From contig NZ_JADBDT010000001.1 in NCBI RefSeq assembly GCF_014873485.1, positions 2,232,001-2,296,000 of the forward strand: a stretch of DNA of 64,000 nucleotides, in the 5' to 3' direction. Source of the stretch: Sphingopyxis sp. OAS728. GTDB lineage: Bacteria; Pseudomonadota; Alphaproteobacteria; Sphingomonadales; Sphingomonadaceae. Made by a program: the position numbers and the translations under genes. Under the pieces are notes generated by a model. That model made no database searches. It saw only the letters and a list, made by a program, of their open reading frames with translations, and had not been told where the DNA came from. Below are positions 8,167-19,751 of this stretch, piece by piece; the first letter of the stretch is position 1, and every line of letters starts with the position of its first letter.

Positions 8167-9585
8167 ATGCGGCTGATGCCGGTGACCGATGCGATGTTCC
8201 TCGTCGCGGAGACGCGCGAGACGCCGATGCATGTCGGCGGGGTCAACCTCTACACTTTGCCCGACAAGGTCGACGAGACCGAGTGGCTGAACGAGATGCT
8301 CGCGCTGCTGCGCCAGCAGGAGGGGCTGCGGCGCCCGTTCAGCGAGGTATTGAAGCTCACCCCGCTCGGCCAGTACGGCCCGATCCGCCTCGTCCCCGAC
8401 AAGGACATCGACATGCACTACCATGTCCGCGCGGCGGCGCTGCCCAAGCCGGGCCGCTACCGCGAGATGTTCGAACTCGCCTCGCGCCTCCACGGCACCT
8501 TGCTCGACCGCACCCGCCCGATGTGGGAAATCACGCTAATCTCGGGCCTGCCCAACCGCCAGATCGCGACCTATTTCAAGATCCACCATGCCTTCATGGA
8601 CGGCGCGAGCTCGATGCATTTCACCAACGCGATGCTGTCGGCCGACCCCAAGGAGAAGCGCAGCTATTCGCCGATGTCGGTCGAGGCCTATGAGGCTTAT
8701 AAGCGCAAATTCCCTGCCGCGAAAAAGGCGCCGACGCCGAGCATCACCGATCTGAAAGCCATCGGCGCCTTCCTGAAGGAGCAATGGGGCAACAGCGTCG
8801 GGGTCACCAAGGCATTGAACCAATATGCCGCGGCGATGTTCGGGCTGGGCGGGGGCGACCTCGCGACGCCGTGGGCCGGGTTGCCGCGCACCAGCTTCAA
8901 CCGCAACATCACGGGCGCTCGCCGCTTCGTCGCGCAAAGCTGGTCGCTCGACCGTGTGCGCGCGATGGGCAAGGCGTATGACGGCACGATCAACGACGCG
9001 GTGCTCGCCATGTGCTCGGGCGCGATGCGCAAATATCTGCAATCGCTGAACGAGCTTCCCGACAAACCACTGAAGGCGATGGCGCCGGTGTCGATCCGCG
9101 CCAAGGACGATATCGATTCGGGCAATTCGGTTGCCGCAGTGACCGCGAACCTCGCAACGCATATCGACGATCCGGCCGAGCGCATGCGGACGATCCAGGC
9201 GTCGATGAACGCGGCGAAGGCGCAGCTGCGCGAAATGACCGCGCAGCAGATCCAGATCTATACCGCGATCACGCAGATGCCGCAGATGCTGACCGCGCTG
9301 ACGCGCACCGCCGACAAATTCCCGGCGTACAGCGTCACCATCTCGAACGTCCCCGGCCCGCGCGAGCAGCTCTACTGGAACGGCGCGCGCCTCGACGGCA
9401 TGTATCCCGCGAGCATCCCGGTCGACGGCATGGCGATGAACATCACGCAGGTGTCGAACAACAAGAATATCGATTTCGGCATCACCGCCTGCCGCCGCAG
9501 CGTGCCGCATGTGCAGCGGCTGATCGACTATCTGGAAGACGCGCTGGTCGAACTCGAGGAAGCGGCGGGGATCAAGGGGAAGTAG
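8167..9585 (+). CDS. Wax ester synthase/diacylglycerol acyltransferase (WS/DGAT) family protein
   Basis: A 472-residue acyltransferase of the bacterial WS/DGAT family, which transfers acyl groups from acyl-CoA to alcohols or diacylglycerol to form storage lipids. The catalytic HHxxxDG motif is HHAFMDG at residues 140-146; PMHVGG near the N-terminus, SVRAK-like SIRAKDD and the late SNVPGPREQLYWNGARL are further family marks. The start at 8167 is preceded by GGGGAGAG. It stands alone on the plus strand inside the translation cluster, with a palindrome just upstream, and converges with rbfA four bases apart. Whether it makes wax, triglyceride or something else is open. Confidence 0.9.
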   Translation: MRLMPVTDAMFLVAETRETPMHVGGVNLYTLPDKVDETEWLNEMLALLRQQEGLRRPFSEVLKLTPLGQYGPIRLVPDKDIDMHYHVRAAALPKPGRYREMFELASRLHGTLLDRTRPMWEITLISGLPNRQIATYFKIHHAFMDGASSMHFTNAMLSADPKEKRSYSPMSVEAYEAYKRKFPAAKKAPTPSITDLKAIGAFLKEQWGNSVGVTKALNQYAAAMFGLGGGDLATPWAGLPRTSFNRNITGARRFVAQSWSLDRVRAMGKAYDGTINDAVLAMCSGAMRKYLQSLNELPDKPLKAMAPVSIRAKDDIDSGNSVAAVTANLATHIDDPAERMRTIQASMNAAKAQLREMTAQQIQIYTAITQMPQMLTALTRTADKFPAYSVTISNVPGPREQLYWNGARLDGMYPASIPVDGMAMNITQVSNNKNIDFGITACRRSVPHVQRLIDYLEDALVELEEAAGIKGK

Positions 9586-9588
9586 CCC

Positions 9589-9993
9589 TCAGGCCTCGCC
9601 CTCGTCGCTCGTCAAATCGCGCGCCACCTTCGGATCGCGCAGCAATTTTTCGATATGGCTCGCCTCGTCGAAGCTTTCGTCCGCAAGGAACTTCAGCTTT
9701 GCGGCATATTTCATGCGCACCTTCGATGCGACGGTCTTCTGGAGGTAGGCGGTGTTCGTGCGCAGCGCTTTCAGCACCGCGTCCTCGCCCTTGCCGAGCA
9801 GCGGCTTCACGAACACCGTCGCGTGGCGGAGGTCGGGGGACATGCGCACTTCGGTGATGCTGACGGGGTGCGTCGCGAGCACATCGTCGTGGACGTCGCC
9901 GCGCGCGATGATCTCGCTCAAGATATGGCGCACCTGCTCGCCGACCCGCAGCACGCGGACCGACGGGCCATTGTCCTTTTCGGCTTTCTTCAC
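9589..9993 (-). CDS. rbfA: Ribosome-binding factor A
   Basis: RbfA is a KH-fold factor that matures the 16S rRNA 5' end and helps 30S assembly, especially in the cold. The 134 residues begin [26 protein letters not shown] and continue [18 protein letters not shown] and [18 protein letters not shown], all diagnostic. Its start overlaps the end of the DUF1697 gene by four bases (ATGA), showing translational coupling. It is the last gene of the rimP-nusA-ylxR-infB run. Confidence 0.95.
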   Translation of the reverse strand: MKKAEKDNGPSVRVLRVGEQVRHILSEIIARGDVHDDVLATHPVSITEVRMSPDLRHATVFVKPLLGKGEDAVLKALRTNTAYLQKTVASKVRMKYAAKLKFLADESFDEASHIEKLLRDPKVARDLTSDEGEA

Positions 9994-10544
9994 TTCGCCT
10001 TCTTTTCTTCGTCCAGTTTCGCGACGATGCGCGCGATCGAGCGCATGTTACGCGCGGTGCCCTTGCAGCCCAAGCGCCTTTCGATGAAGGGCCCGGTGAG
10101 CTTGCTGTCGGCGACGCCGTCGCCATAATCGAGGAACAGCATGCGCTTGCCGAGCGCGAGCTTCTCGCCCCCGCGGCCGAGATGATCGCCGACGAGCCGC
10201 TCGAACTGTTCCTTGCTCGGCTGGTCGGTCAGATACATGGTGTGGACGAACTTGTCCTCGTTCGTCCCCGCAAAGGGATTGTCCGACACGCCGGCCGCGA
10301 GTTCGTCGCGGTCACGCACGACGACCGCGCTCGTCATGTCGAAACGCTCGTCGACCATCATCGCGAGCTTCTCCTCGAGCCCGCGCGTCGGCCGCGCGTC
10401 ATGGTCGAACAGCACATTGCCGCTCGCAACGACGGTCTCGACGTTGCTGAACCCCTCGGCCTCGAAGGCCGAGCGCAGGTCGACCATCTTCAGCCGGTTG
10501 CCACCGACATTGATGCTGCCGAACAGGGCGACGTAGCGCGCCAT
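9990..10544 (-). CDS. DUF1697 domain protein
   Basis: A 184-residue protein that matches the DUF1697 family from start ([26 protein letters not shown]) through [11 protein letters not shown] to [12 protein letters not shown] strong GGGGAGG precedes the start. The family's function is unknown to me. It lies 35 bases after infB and overlaps rbfA by four bases, so it is expressed with translation-initiation and ribosome-assembly genes; that placement may be incidental or hint at a role in translation. Confidence 0.9.
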   Translation of the reverse strand: MARYVALFGSINVGGNRLKMVDLRSAFEAEGFSNVETVVASGNVLFDHDARPTRGLEEKLAMMVDERFDMTSAVVVRDRDELAAGVSDNPFAGTNEDKFVHTMYLTDQPSKEQFERLVGDHLGRGGEKLALGKRMLFLDYGDGVADSKLTGPFIERRLGCKGTARNMRSIARIVAKLDEEKKAK

Positions 10545-10579
10545 GGTGCCGCCTCCCCTTCATGCGGAGCGAACGCCCG

Positions 10580-13132
<2,553 letters not shown>

Positions 13133-13149
13133 CTAAACTCTATTTTCCT

Positions 13150-13920
13150 TCAATTCGCGCCCGAAGCGTCGGAAACCGTATCGGAATCCGTGGACGCCAT
13201 CTCCTTACCCGCTTTGCGGGAATCCGTGTCGGAAACGCGGTTGGCCGCGTCCCTACTCCATCCGGTGAAAAACTGCCAGCGGCTCAAATGCGCCAGCACC
13301 CGGTCGGCGGCGCGGGCGTCGGTGACGCCCAGATGCACCGCATTTTCACGTCCCAATGCCATAGATAGGGACTGCCGGTCCACCGGCAAGATCATTCCTT
13401 CGCGGCCAGAGCCTTCGTCATCCTCGCCGACGCGCCACGCCTGTGCGAGTTTCTTGCGGCCATCCTCGCCCGCATCGCTGGCATGAAGGAGCAAGCGAAC
13501 CTGACCGCGGCGCGCCGCCTGCTCGACTTTCTCGTTCCCACTGATGAGCATACCCGAGCGAGATTCGAGCCCGAGCCGGTCGAGCGTCGCACGCTTCAAC
13601 TGAGCCTCGATACGTTCGCCGAGGTCGTCGGGGATCGCGATATTGCCTTCGTGCAGCGCGCGCGCGAGCCCGCCCTTGAGCTTGCCCTTTGCCTGCGCAG
13701 CCTCGAGCGTCGCGCGATCGACGCCGATCCACGCCCCGCGGCCCGGCGCCTTGCCATGGACATCGGGCGCGATGCTGCCATCGGGGCCGAGTGCCAGACG
13801 CACGAGTTGCTCCGCCGGCGAAACCTCGCCGGTTATAACGCAGCGCCGCTCAGGCACATGCTGGCCGCGCCCCTTTGCGCGGTCGGTTTCGGTCAGCTGA
13901 TCATTGCGCGGGGTCCGCAT
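13150..13920 (-). CDS. ylxR: YlxR (DUF448) protein fused to an L7Ae-like domain
   Basis: The N-terminal ~90 residues are a YlxR/DUF448 domain (PERRCVITGEVSPAEQLVRLALGPDG and GRGAWIGVDRATLEAA), an RNA-binding fold found between nusA and infB in most bacteria. Residues ~100-200 resemble the L7Ae/L30e RNA-binding fold (SGNEKVEQAARRGQVRLLLHASDA), the usual alphaproteobacterial fusion. A Ser/Asp-rich tail ends the 256-residue protein. The start overlaps the nusA end by 20 bases. Members of the YlxR family are reported to modulate RNase P or nucleoid function; the role here is inferred only from family. Confidence 0.9.
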   Translation of the reverse strand: MRTPRNDQLTETDRAKGRGQHVPERRCVITGEVSPAEQLVRLALGPDGSIAPDVHGKAPGRGAWIGVDRATLEAAQAKGKLKGGLARALHEGNIAIPDDLGERIEAQLKRATLDRLGLESRSGMLISGNEKVEQAARRGQVRLLLHASDAGEDGRKKLAQAWRVGEDDEGSGREGMILPVDRQSLSMALGRENAVHLGVTDARAADRVLAHLSRWQFFTGWSRDAANRVSDTDSRKAGKEMASTDSDTVSDASGAN

Positions 13921-15526
13921 CGGCGGCCTCCCCGGCTTGCGGCGCTTCGGCTTCCGGCTCGTCGTCGAACCAGTGCGCGCGCGCCGCCATGATGATCTCG
14001 TTGCCCTGCTCTTCGGTCAGGCCATATTCGCCCAGCACGCCGCCCTTGTCCTCGGCGCGTTCGCTGCGCGGCGGGCCGCGGCGGTTGTCGGTGCGCTTCT
14101 TGGCGATCAGCTCGTCGGTCGCGAGATCGGCGAGGTCGTCGAGCGTCTTGATCCCTGCCTTGCCGAGGATGACGAGCATCGCTTCGGTCAGGTGCGGGAT
14201 GTCGGCGAGCGCATCTTCGACACCAAGCTCGCGGCGCTGGGCGCGCGACGCTTCTTCGCGGCGCTCGAGGCCTTCGGCGGCACGGCTCTGCAGTTCCTGC
14301 GCCAGTTCCTCGTCGAAGCCTTCGATGCTCGCGAGTTCGTCGATGCCGACATAAGCGACTTCTTCGAGTTCGCCGAAGCCTTCGGCGACGAGCAGCTGTG
14401 CGAGCGTTTCGTCGACGTCCAGCTCTTCCTGGAACATCGTCGAGCGTTCGACGAATTCGCGCTGGCGCTTTTCGCTCGCGTCGGCCTCGGTCATGATGTC
14501 AATCTGGCTGCCGGTCAGCTGGCTGGCGAGACGGACGTTCTGGCCGCGGCGACCGATGGCGAGCGACAGCTGGTCGTCGGGAACGACGACTTCGATGCGG
14601 CTGTCATCCTCGTCGATGACGACGCGCTGGACCGTTGCGGGCTGGAGCGCGTTGACGACGAAGGTCGCGGTGTCTTCCGACCAGGGGATGATGTCGATCT
14701 TTTCGCCCTGCATTTCCTGCACGACCGCCTGAACGCGGCTGCCCTTCATGCCGACGCACGCGCCGACGGGGTCGATCGAGCCGTCGTAGCTGATCACGCC
14801 GATCTTCGCGCGCGAACCCGGGTCGCGGGCGGCCGCCTTGATCTCGATGATGCCGTCGTAGATTTCGGGGACTTCCTGCGCGAACAGCTTCTTCATGAAG
14901 TCGGGGTGTGCACGGCTGAGGAAAATCTGCGGGCCGCGGGTTTCGCTGCGTACGGAGAGGATCAGCGCGCGGACGCGATCACCGACGCGCATCAGTTCGC
15001 GCGGAATCTGCTGGTCGCGGCGGATGACGCCCTCGGCACGGCCGAGGTTGACGACGATGTGGCCGAATTCGACCGACTTGACGACGCCGGTGATGATCTC
15101 GCCCGCGCGATCCTTGAATTCCTGATACTGGCGCTCGCGGTCGGCTTCGCGGACCTTCTGGAAGATCACCTGCTTTGCCGATTGGGCGTCGATGCGGCCA
15201 AGGTCGACCGCGGGCAGCGGGTCGACGATGAAGTCGCCGATCTTGGCGTCCTTCTGAAGCTTCTGGCCAGCGGCCAGATCGACCTGCTTGAAATAATCCT
15301 CGACCTGCTCGACGACCTCGACGACGCGCCACAAACGGAGGTCGCCGGTCTGCGGGTCGAGCTTCGCACGAATGTCGTTCTCGGCGCCGTAACGCGCGCG
15401 CGCGGCGCGCTGGATCGCTTCCTCGATGGCCTCGATGACGATGCCCTTGTCGATCATCTTCTCGCTGGCGACGCTGTTCGCAATCGCGAGGAGTTCGGCC
15501 TTGTTGGCGGAAATGGCAGTGGCCAT
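13901..15526 (-). CDS. nusA: Transcription termination/antitermination factor NusA
   Basis: NusA binds RNA polymerase and controls pausing, termination and antitermination. The 541 residues have the N-terminal polymerase-binding domain, an S1 domain ([21 protein letters not shown]), two KH domains ([46 protein letters not shown]) and two C-terminal acidic helical repeats ending in a Glu/Ala-rich tail. It is coupled to rimP by a one-base TGATG overlap and to ylxR by a 20-base overlap. Confidence 0.98.
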   Translation of the reverse strand: MATAISANKAELLAIANSVASEKMIDKGIVIEAIEEAIQRAARARYGAENDIRAKLDPQTGDLRLWRVVEVVEQVEDYFKQVDLAAGQKLQKDAKIGDFIVDPLPAVDLGRIDAQSAKQVIFQKVREADRERQYQEFKDRAGEIITGVVKSVEFGHIVVNLGRAEGVIRRDQQIPRELMRVGDRVRALILSVRSETRGPQIFLSRAHPDFMKKLFAQEVPEIYDGIIEIKAAARDPGSRAKIGVISYDGSIDPVGACVGMKGSRVQAVVQEMQGEKIDIIPWSEDTATFVVNALQPATVQRVVIDEDDSRIEVVVPDDQLSLAIGRRGQNVRLASQLTGSQIDIMTEADASEKRQREFVERSTMFQEELDVDETLAQLLVAEGFGELEEVAYVGIDELASIEGFDEELAQELQSRAAEGLERREEASRAQRRELGVEDALADIPHLTEAMLVILGKAGIKTLDDLADLATDELIAKKRTDNRRGPPRSERAEDKGGVLGEYGLTEEQGNEIIMAARAHWFDDEPEAEAPQAGEAADADPAQ

Positions 15527-16071
15527 CAGTCCTGTCCTTCTTCTTCCATTTCGTCGGCACCCTCGATCGAGAGCGGGACGGTTGCGGCAATCAATTTGTC
15601 GGTGAGAACGAGCTTCGCCGTGTCGATCGCGTCGAACGGCAGCTGATGCTCTTTCTCTTCCTTATCCTGTATCGTCACGACATCACCTTCGATGCCGATC
15701 AACACGCCGCTGAAGCGCTGGCGCCCGTCGCGCTTTTCCTTCAGCGCGATCTTCGCCTCATGCCCCGCCCAGTCGGCGAAGTCGGCGCGGCGCGTTAGCG
15801 GCCGGTCGATGCCCGGCGACGACACTTCGAGCCGGTAGGCCTGGTCGATCGGGTCCTTGCCCGCTTCCTCGAGCGCGTCGAGCCGGTCCGAGATACGGCG
15901 CGACAGGTCGGCGCAGTCGTCGATCGTCAGCTGGCGCGTGTCGGGGCGCTCGGCCATCACCTGCAGCGTCGGATCGCTCTCGCCGCCAAAAAAGGCGACG
16001 CGCACGAGCGCAAGGCCCATCGCCTCGGCTTCGGGCGCGATGATCGCATTCAGGACGTCGAGATCGGCCAA
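15526..16071 (-). CDS. rimP: Ribosome maturation factor RimP
   Basis: RimP is needed for 30S subunit maturation. Family features are DVLNAIIAPEAEAMGLALVRVAFFG, YRLEVSSPGIDRPLTRRADF and the C-terminal Sm-like domain (FSGVLIGIEGDVVTIQD). I start at the TTG codon at 16071 because GGGAA lies six bases before it and the resulting 181 residues fit the family; an ATG at 16104 or a TTG at 16161 would add a non-conserved leader. It is the first gene of the nusA operon, so a promoter should lie in 16072-16215. Confidence 0.92.
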   Translation of the reverse strand: MADLDVLNAIIAPEAEAMGLALVRVAFFGGESDPTLQVMAERPDTRQLTIDDCADLSRRISDRLDALEEAGKDPIDQAYRLEVSSPGIDRPLTRRADFADWAGHEAKIALKEKRDGRQRFSGVLIGIEGDVVTIQDKEEKEHQLPFDAIDTAKLVLTDKLIAATVPLSIEGADEMEEEGQD

Positions 16072-16215
16072 TGAAAATTCCCAATTCGGATGACCGGAAA
16101 GCATGTGCGGATAGCCGCCGCGGCCCGCGGCCCCGACGTCCCAACTGGCTAACCATGTCAAGAAGTAGGCCGCATATAGGCGCGGACGGGTGAGTCGGCA
16201 AGGGGGAAAGGCGGC

Positions 16216-17397
16216 TCAGGGATTGAGCAGCCATCCGGCGACACCTGCGCCGATCACCAGCGCGGGCGCGACCCATTTCCCCTTTAGCAGCATCACCGCT
16301 GCAACCGCACCGGCGAAGATGGCCATTCCCGCGACCGGACTCGATACGCGGAGTGCGGTTGCCCAGCCGAGTTGCAACAGCGTCGCCGCGATCACGCCGA
16401 CCACGGCGGCCGCGACGCCGGCAAGCGCGCGGTGCAGCGCGGGATTTTCGACGATCGCCTCCAGTCGCTCGAAAAAGATCATCGAGAAAGCGAAAGCCGG
16501 AAGGAACATCCCCACCGTGATTGCGACCGCGCCGGGAAGCTCCCCCGCGACATATCCGGCGAAGGTCGCAAAGATGACGAGCGGCGCAGGCAGCATACCC
16601 GCGAGCGCGACCCCGTCGAGGAAGCTCGCGTCGGACAGCCAGCCACGCCCGACCGTGTCGGTGCGGACATAGGGAATAGCGGTATAAGCGCCGCCGAAGG
16701 TCAGCAGCCCGCCTTTCAGCCCGGCGATGAACAGCGCGATAATACCCGCTTCGCTCGCGGCGACATGGGCCTTCACCGTCGGTCCCACGCCCGACATGAG
16801 GAAGGCCAGAACGACCGCTGCGAGAAACACTGCCGCCGCGACGACCGGCCGCGCGGCAATGCTGTAGATCGACGCCGCGGCGATCAGCGGAATCCAGAAC
16901 GGCGCCCCCGCCAGCGTCGCACCGAGCGATGCCGCACCGAGCAGCCATAGCAGCCGGTCTTCGAGAATATGTGTGCAGATCCGCTGTACCGCGCGGAGGA
17001 TGATCGCAAGCACCGCAATCTGCACCCCGAGGAAGACCGGCACCATCGCCGGATTGCCGACGATCCAATCCTTGTAGAGCCACGCCGCGCCGAGCATCAG
17101 GACGAAGCCCGGCAACATGAACCCCAGCCCCGCGAGTAGCCCGCCGATCCGCCCGCGCGCGACCATGCCAAGGTGGACGCAAAGCTCATGCGCCTCCGGC
17201 CCCGGCAGGATCTGCATCACCGCGAGCAGGCGATTGAAGCGCGCGGGCGATATCCAGCGCTCCTCCTCGACAAGCGCCTGCTTGACCATCGCGATCTGCG
17301 CGACCGGCCCGCCGAACGCGAGGATGCCAAAGCGCAGGAAGCGCAGGAAGAGCTGGAGAAGGGAAAGCCGGGGCGGTGAAGGCTCAAGATTCGTCAT
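16216..17397 (-). CDS. chrA: Chromate transporter, CHR family (two-domain form)
   Basis: A 393-residue inner-membrane protein of the CHR family, which exports chromate. The two homologous halves are visible: FGGPVAQIAMVKQALVEEERW and LPGPEAHELCVHLG in the first, TFGGAYTAIPYVRTDTVG and LPAPLVIFATFAGYV in the second. About ten hydrophobic segments are present. It is divergent from a metal-cation exporter gene 215 bases away. No chrB-type regulator lies next to it, so regulation and even the natural substrate are uncertain. Confidence 0.92.
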   Translation of the reverse strand: MTNLEPSPPRLSLLQLFLRFLRFGILAFGGPVAQIAMVKQALVEEERWISPARFNRLLAVMQILPGPEAHELCVHLGMVARGRIGGLLAGLGFMLPGFVLMLGAAWLYKDWIVGNPAMVPVFLGVQIAVLAIILRAVQRICTHILEDRLLWLLGAASLGATLAGAPFWIPLIAAASIYSIAARPVVAAAVFLAAVVLAFLMSGVGPTVKAHVAASEAGIIALFIAGLKGGLLTFGGAYTAIPYVRTDTVGRGWLSDASFLDGVALAGMLPAPLVIFATFAGYVAGELPGAVAITVGMFLPAFAFSMIFFERLEAIVENPALHRALAGVAAAVVGVIAATLLQLGWATALRVSSPVAGMAIFAGAVAAVMLLKGKWVAPALVIGAGVAGWLLNP

Positions 17398-17612
17398 GGC
17401 AAGCGCGCTCCCTGCCGCAAATGCGGGCTATGGAGCGGAACTTGGACAGCAAGCCGTCTGGACGGGCGTCCGCATTGCCCGTGCCGTGACGAATAGCATG
17501 CCGAACGTGCGGGGGAAGAGATTTTAGCTTGGCTGCTGTGAAGTGGGGATGAGATCGGCGGCTACTTCAAAACCGACCTTGCCATTCCTTTTCCATCGGA
17601 TAGGCAGCAAGC

Positions 17613-18524
17613 ATGTCGTTCGATACCGAAACCGAAGCGCTGGTCCACGACCATATTTTCCTCGGCAAGCGGCACGACCAGAATGCGCGGCGCACCTTGT
17701 GGGTCGTCGCGCTGACCGCAGTGATGATGGTCGGCGAGATCGCAGCGGGGATCGCGTTCAACTCGATGGCGCTGCTCGCCGACGGTTTCCACATGGCGAC
17801 GCATGCGGGGGCGCTCGGCATCGCCGCGATCGCTTATGCCTATGCGAAGCGACACTCGACGAGCGGCCGCTACAGCTTCGGGACCGGCAAGGTCGGCGAC
17901 CTTGCCGGCTTTGCTTCGGCGCTGGTGCTCGGCATCGTCGCGCTCGGCATCGCGTATGAATCGACGATCCGCCTCGTCAATCCCAGCCCTGTCGAATTCG
18001 GTGAGGCGACGATCATCGCGGTGATCGGCCTTGGCGTGAATATCGTCAGCGCCTTGTTGCTCGGTCATGGGCATGACCATTCGCACGATCATGATCACGA
18101 CCATCACGGCCACGTACACGAGAAAGACAATAATCTCCGCTCGGCCTATCTCCACGTCGTCGCCGACGCGCTAACCTCGGTGCTCGCAATCGCCGCCTTG
18201 CTCGGCGGGCGCTATCTCGGCTGGGTGTGGCTCGATCCCGCGATGGGGGTGGTCGGCGCGATCGTTATCGCGGTGTGGGCATGGTCGCTGATGCGCGACA
18301 CGGGCAAAGTACTGCTCGATGCGACCGACTCCGCGCTCGAGACTGAAATCCGTACACTCGTCGAAGCGCCCGGCGACGCGAAGATCATCGATCTGCACGT
18401 CTGGCGTGTCGGGCCCGGCGCGCATTCGGCGATCATCAGCGTTGTCGGCGCAACCCGCGAGGCGATCTGCGCGCGGGTCAAACCGGTCCACGAAATCGAG
18501 CATCTTACGGTCGAGATCCGCTGA
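17613..18524 (+). CDS. dmeF: Cation diffusion facilitator, DmeF-like (Co/Ni efflux)
   Basis: A 303-residue CDF transporter that exchanges a divalent metal for protons across the inner membrane. Six transmembrane segments are predicted. The metal-site motifs are ADGFHMATH (about 56-64, the H in place of the usual second D being typical of DmeF) and HVVADALTS (about 181-189). A His/Asp-rich loop (GHDHSHDHDHDHHGHVH, 153-169) separates TM4 and TM5. The short cytoplasmic C-terminal domain ends HEIEHLTVEIR. DmeF proteins export cobalt and nickel; the symbol follows from similarity. No DmeR/RcnR repressor gene is adjacent. Confidence 0.88.
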   Translation: MSFDTETEALVHDHIFLGKRHDQNARRTLWVVALTAVMMVGEIAAGIAFNSMALLADGFHMATHAGALGIAAIAYAYAKRHSTSGRYSFGTGKVGDLAGFASALVLGIVALGIAYESTIRLVNPSPVEFGEATIIAVIGLGVNIVSALLLGHGHDHSHDHDHDHHGHVHEKDNNLRSAYLHVVADALTSVLAIAALLGGRYLGWVWLDPAMGVVGAIVIAVWAWSLMRDTGKVLLDATDSALETEIRTLVEAPGDAKIIDLHVWRVGPGAHSAIISVVGATREAICARVKPVHEIEHLTVEIR

Positions 18525-18527
18525 AGA

Positions 18528-19031
18528 TCAGCCGACGATCTCGACATCGATGTGCGGCCACGCGGCCGCCAGCTTCTCGGCCCAGCGCTCATAAGGCCAC
18601 GGGATTACCTCTTGGTCGAACCAGAAGAGGCGGTTCCCCTCCATGTCATAGAGATGCACCTCGTCGTCGCTTTCGTCCTGCCGGACGATACGAAGCTTGC
18701 CGATACGCGAAGGATGGATGCGGCCTTCGTCGCCGCCGCTCGCCCCGATGCGCCCCTGCCACCAAACAAGCTCGCCCGTCGCTGAATCCACAAAGCTGCC
18801 GCGGTTCGGGTTGGCGAGCATGTTGAGCCCCGCCCCGACTGCGACCAGCGCGCCGAGCCCCTGCGCCAGCGGCACCAGCCAAGGCGCGCATTCGCGTCCG
18901 TCCTCGCTGCAATTATCGGCCGGGTCGATCGTCGATCCCGCCCAGAAAAACACGAGGCCGAATGCGAGCAGCAGCCACATGCGAAAATCGGTGCGCGCGC
19001 TGCGCCGATAGGATGGGAGATCGCCGGTCAT
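18528..19031 (-). CDS. Hypothetical membrane protein
   Basis: Unrecognised protein of about 167 residues with two N-terminal transmembrane segments (FRMWLLLAFGLVFFWAG and WLVPLAQGLGALVAVGAG) separated by a short loop with two cysteines (NCSEDGREC). A cytoplasmic domain contains GELVWWQGRIG, IGKLRIVRQDES and LFWFDQEVIPWPYERWAEKLAAAWPH. The start is uncertain: no good ribosome binding site precedes ATG 19031, and an in-frame TTG lies at 19118. It converges with the dmeF-like gene three bases away. Confidence 0.6.
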   Translation of the reverse strand: MTGDLPSYRRSARTDFRMWLLLAFGLVFFWAGSTIDPADNCSEDGRECAPWLVPLAQGLGALVAVGAGLNMLANPNRGSFVDSATGELVWWQGRIGASGGDEGRIHPSRIGKLRIVRQDESDDEVHLYDMEGNRLFWFDQEVIPWPYERWAEKLAAAWPHIDVEIVG

Positions 19032-19145
19032 ACGGTTGATATAAGGCGCGAACCTCAACAGCTGGATAATGACCGATCCGTTGCGAATATCCTGCCCGCC
19101 CCATAGGATATCGATCAACGAAGCCGCACCCCGGGAGCTATGACG

Positions 19146-19631
19146 ATGGAAAGTCCGTTGATTGACGCGCTGCTCTGGTTTTCGATCGTTGCGTGCGGGC
19201 TGCTTGCCGGGCTCTATTTCACCTTCTCCGCCTTTGCGATGACCGCGCTCGGTCGCATCGAGACGCCCGCGGGCGTCGCCGCGATGAATAGCATTAACCG
19301 GGTAATTCAGCGGTCCCTATTCATGCCGCTGTTCGTCGGGTCGAGCCTGTCGAGCCTCACGCTCGCCGTTATCGGCGCGCTGCATCCCGGCGAAGCCTGG
19401 GCCTGCGCCGCGTTGGCCGGCGGCTGCATCTATTTCGTCGGCATGTTCGTCGTGACGATGCTCTTCAACGTGCCGCGCAACAATGCGCTCGACGCCAGCG
19501 ATCCAGCCGCACCCGCAGGTCAGGCCCTCTGGGCACGTTATTGCAGGGAATGGACCGCATGGAACCATGTCCGCACCCTTGCATCCACGGCAGCGATGAT
19601 CCTGTTTGTGATGGCGCTCGCCGCGCGGTGA
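19146..19631 (+). CDS. DUF1772-like (anthrone oxygenase family) membrane protein
   Basis: Integral membrane protein of about 161 residues with four hydrophobic segments. The pattern (FSIVACGLLAGLYFTFSAFAMTAL near the start, MNSINRVIQRSLFMPLF, FNVPRNNAL and WTAWNHVRTLASTAAM) is that of the DUF1772/anthrone-oxygenase-like family. Enzymatic activity is known only for some distant members, so I do not assign one. I prefer ATG 19146 over 19140 because GGGAG at 19133-19137 gives normal spacing. Confidence 0.75.
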   Translation: MESPLIDALLWFSIVACGLLAGLYFTFSAFAMTALGRIETPAGVAAMNSINRVIQRSLFMPLFVGSSLSSLTLAVIGALHPGEAWACAALAGGCIYFVGMFVVTMLFNVPRNNALDASDPAAPAGQALWARYCREWTAWNHVRTLASTAAMILFVMALAAR

Positions 19632-19751
19632 AGACCGCCATCGTGGGACGTCGCGGCGACGATGAAACATTTTGTTGGCGTTTCAGCGTATAAGGCAGGC
19701 TGAGCCCGCCTGCGCGAATCGCGCGCGACGGCACGACGGAATTTGACACGT

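Noticed and set aside
16216..18524. Acquired metal-resistance island (chromate and cobalt/nickel exporters)
   Set aside because: The two genes are divergent, have the same codon style as their surroundings, and there are no mobile elements, resistance regulators or composition shift nearby.
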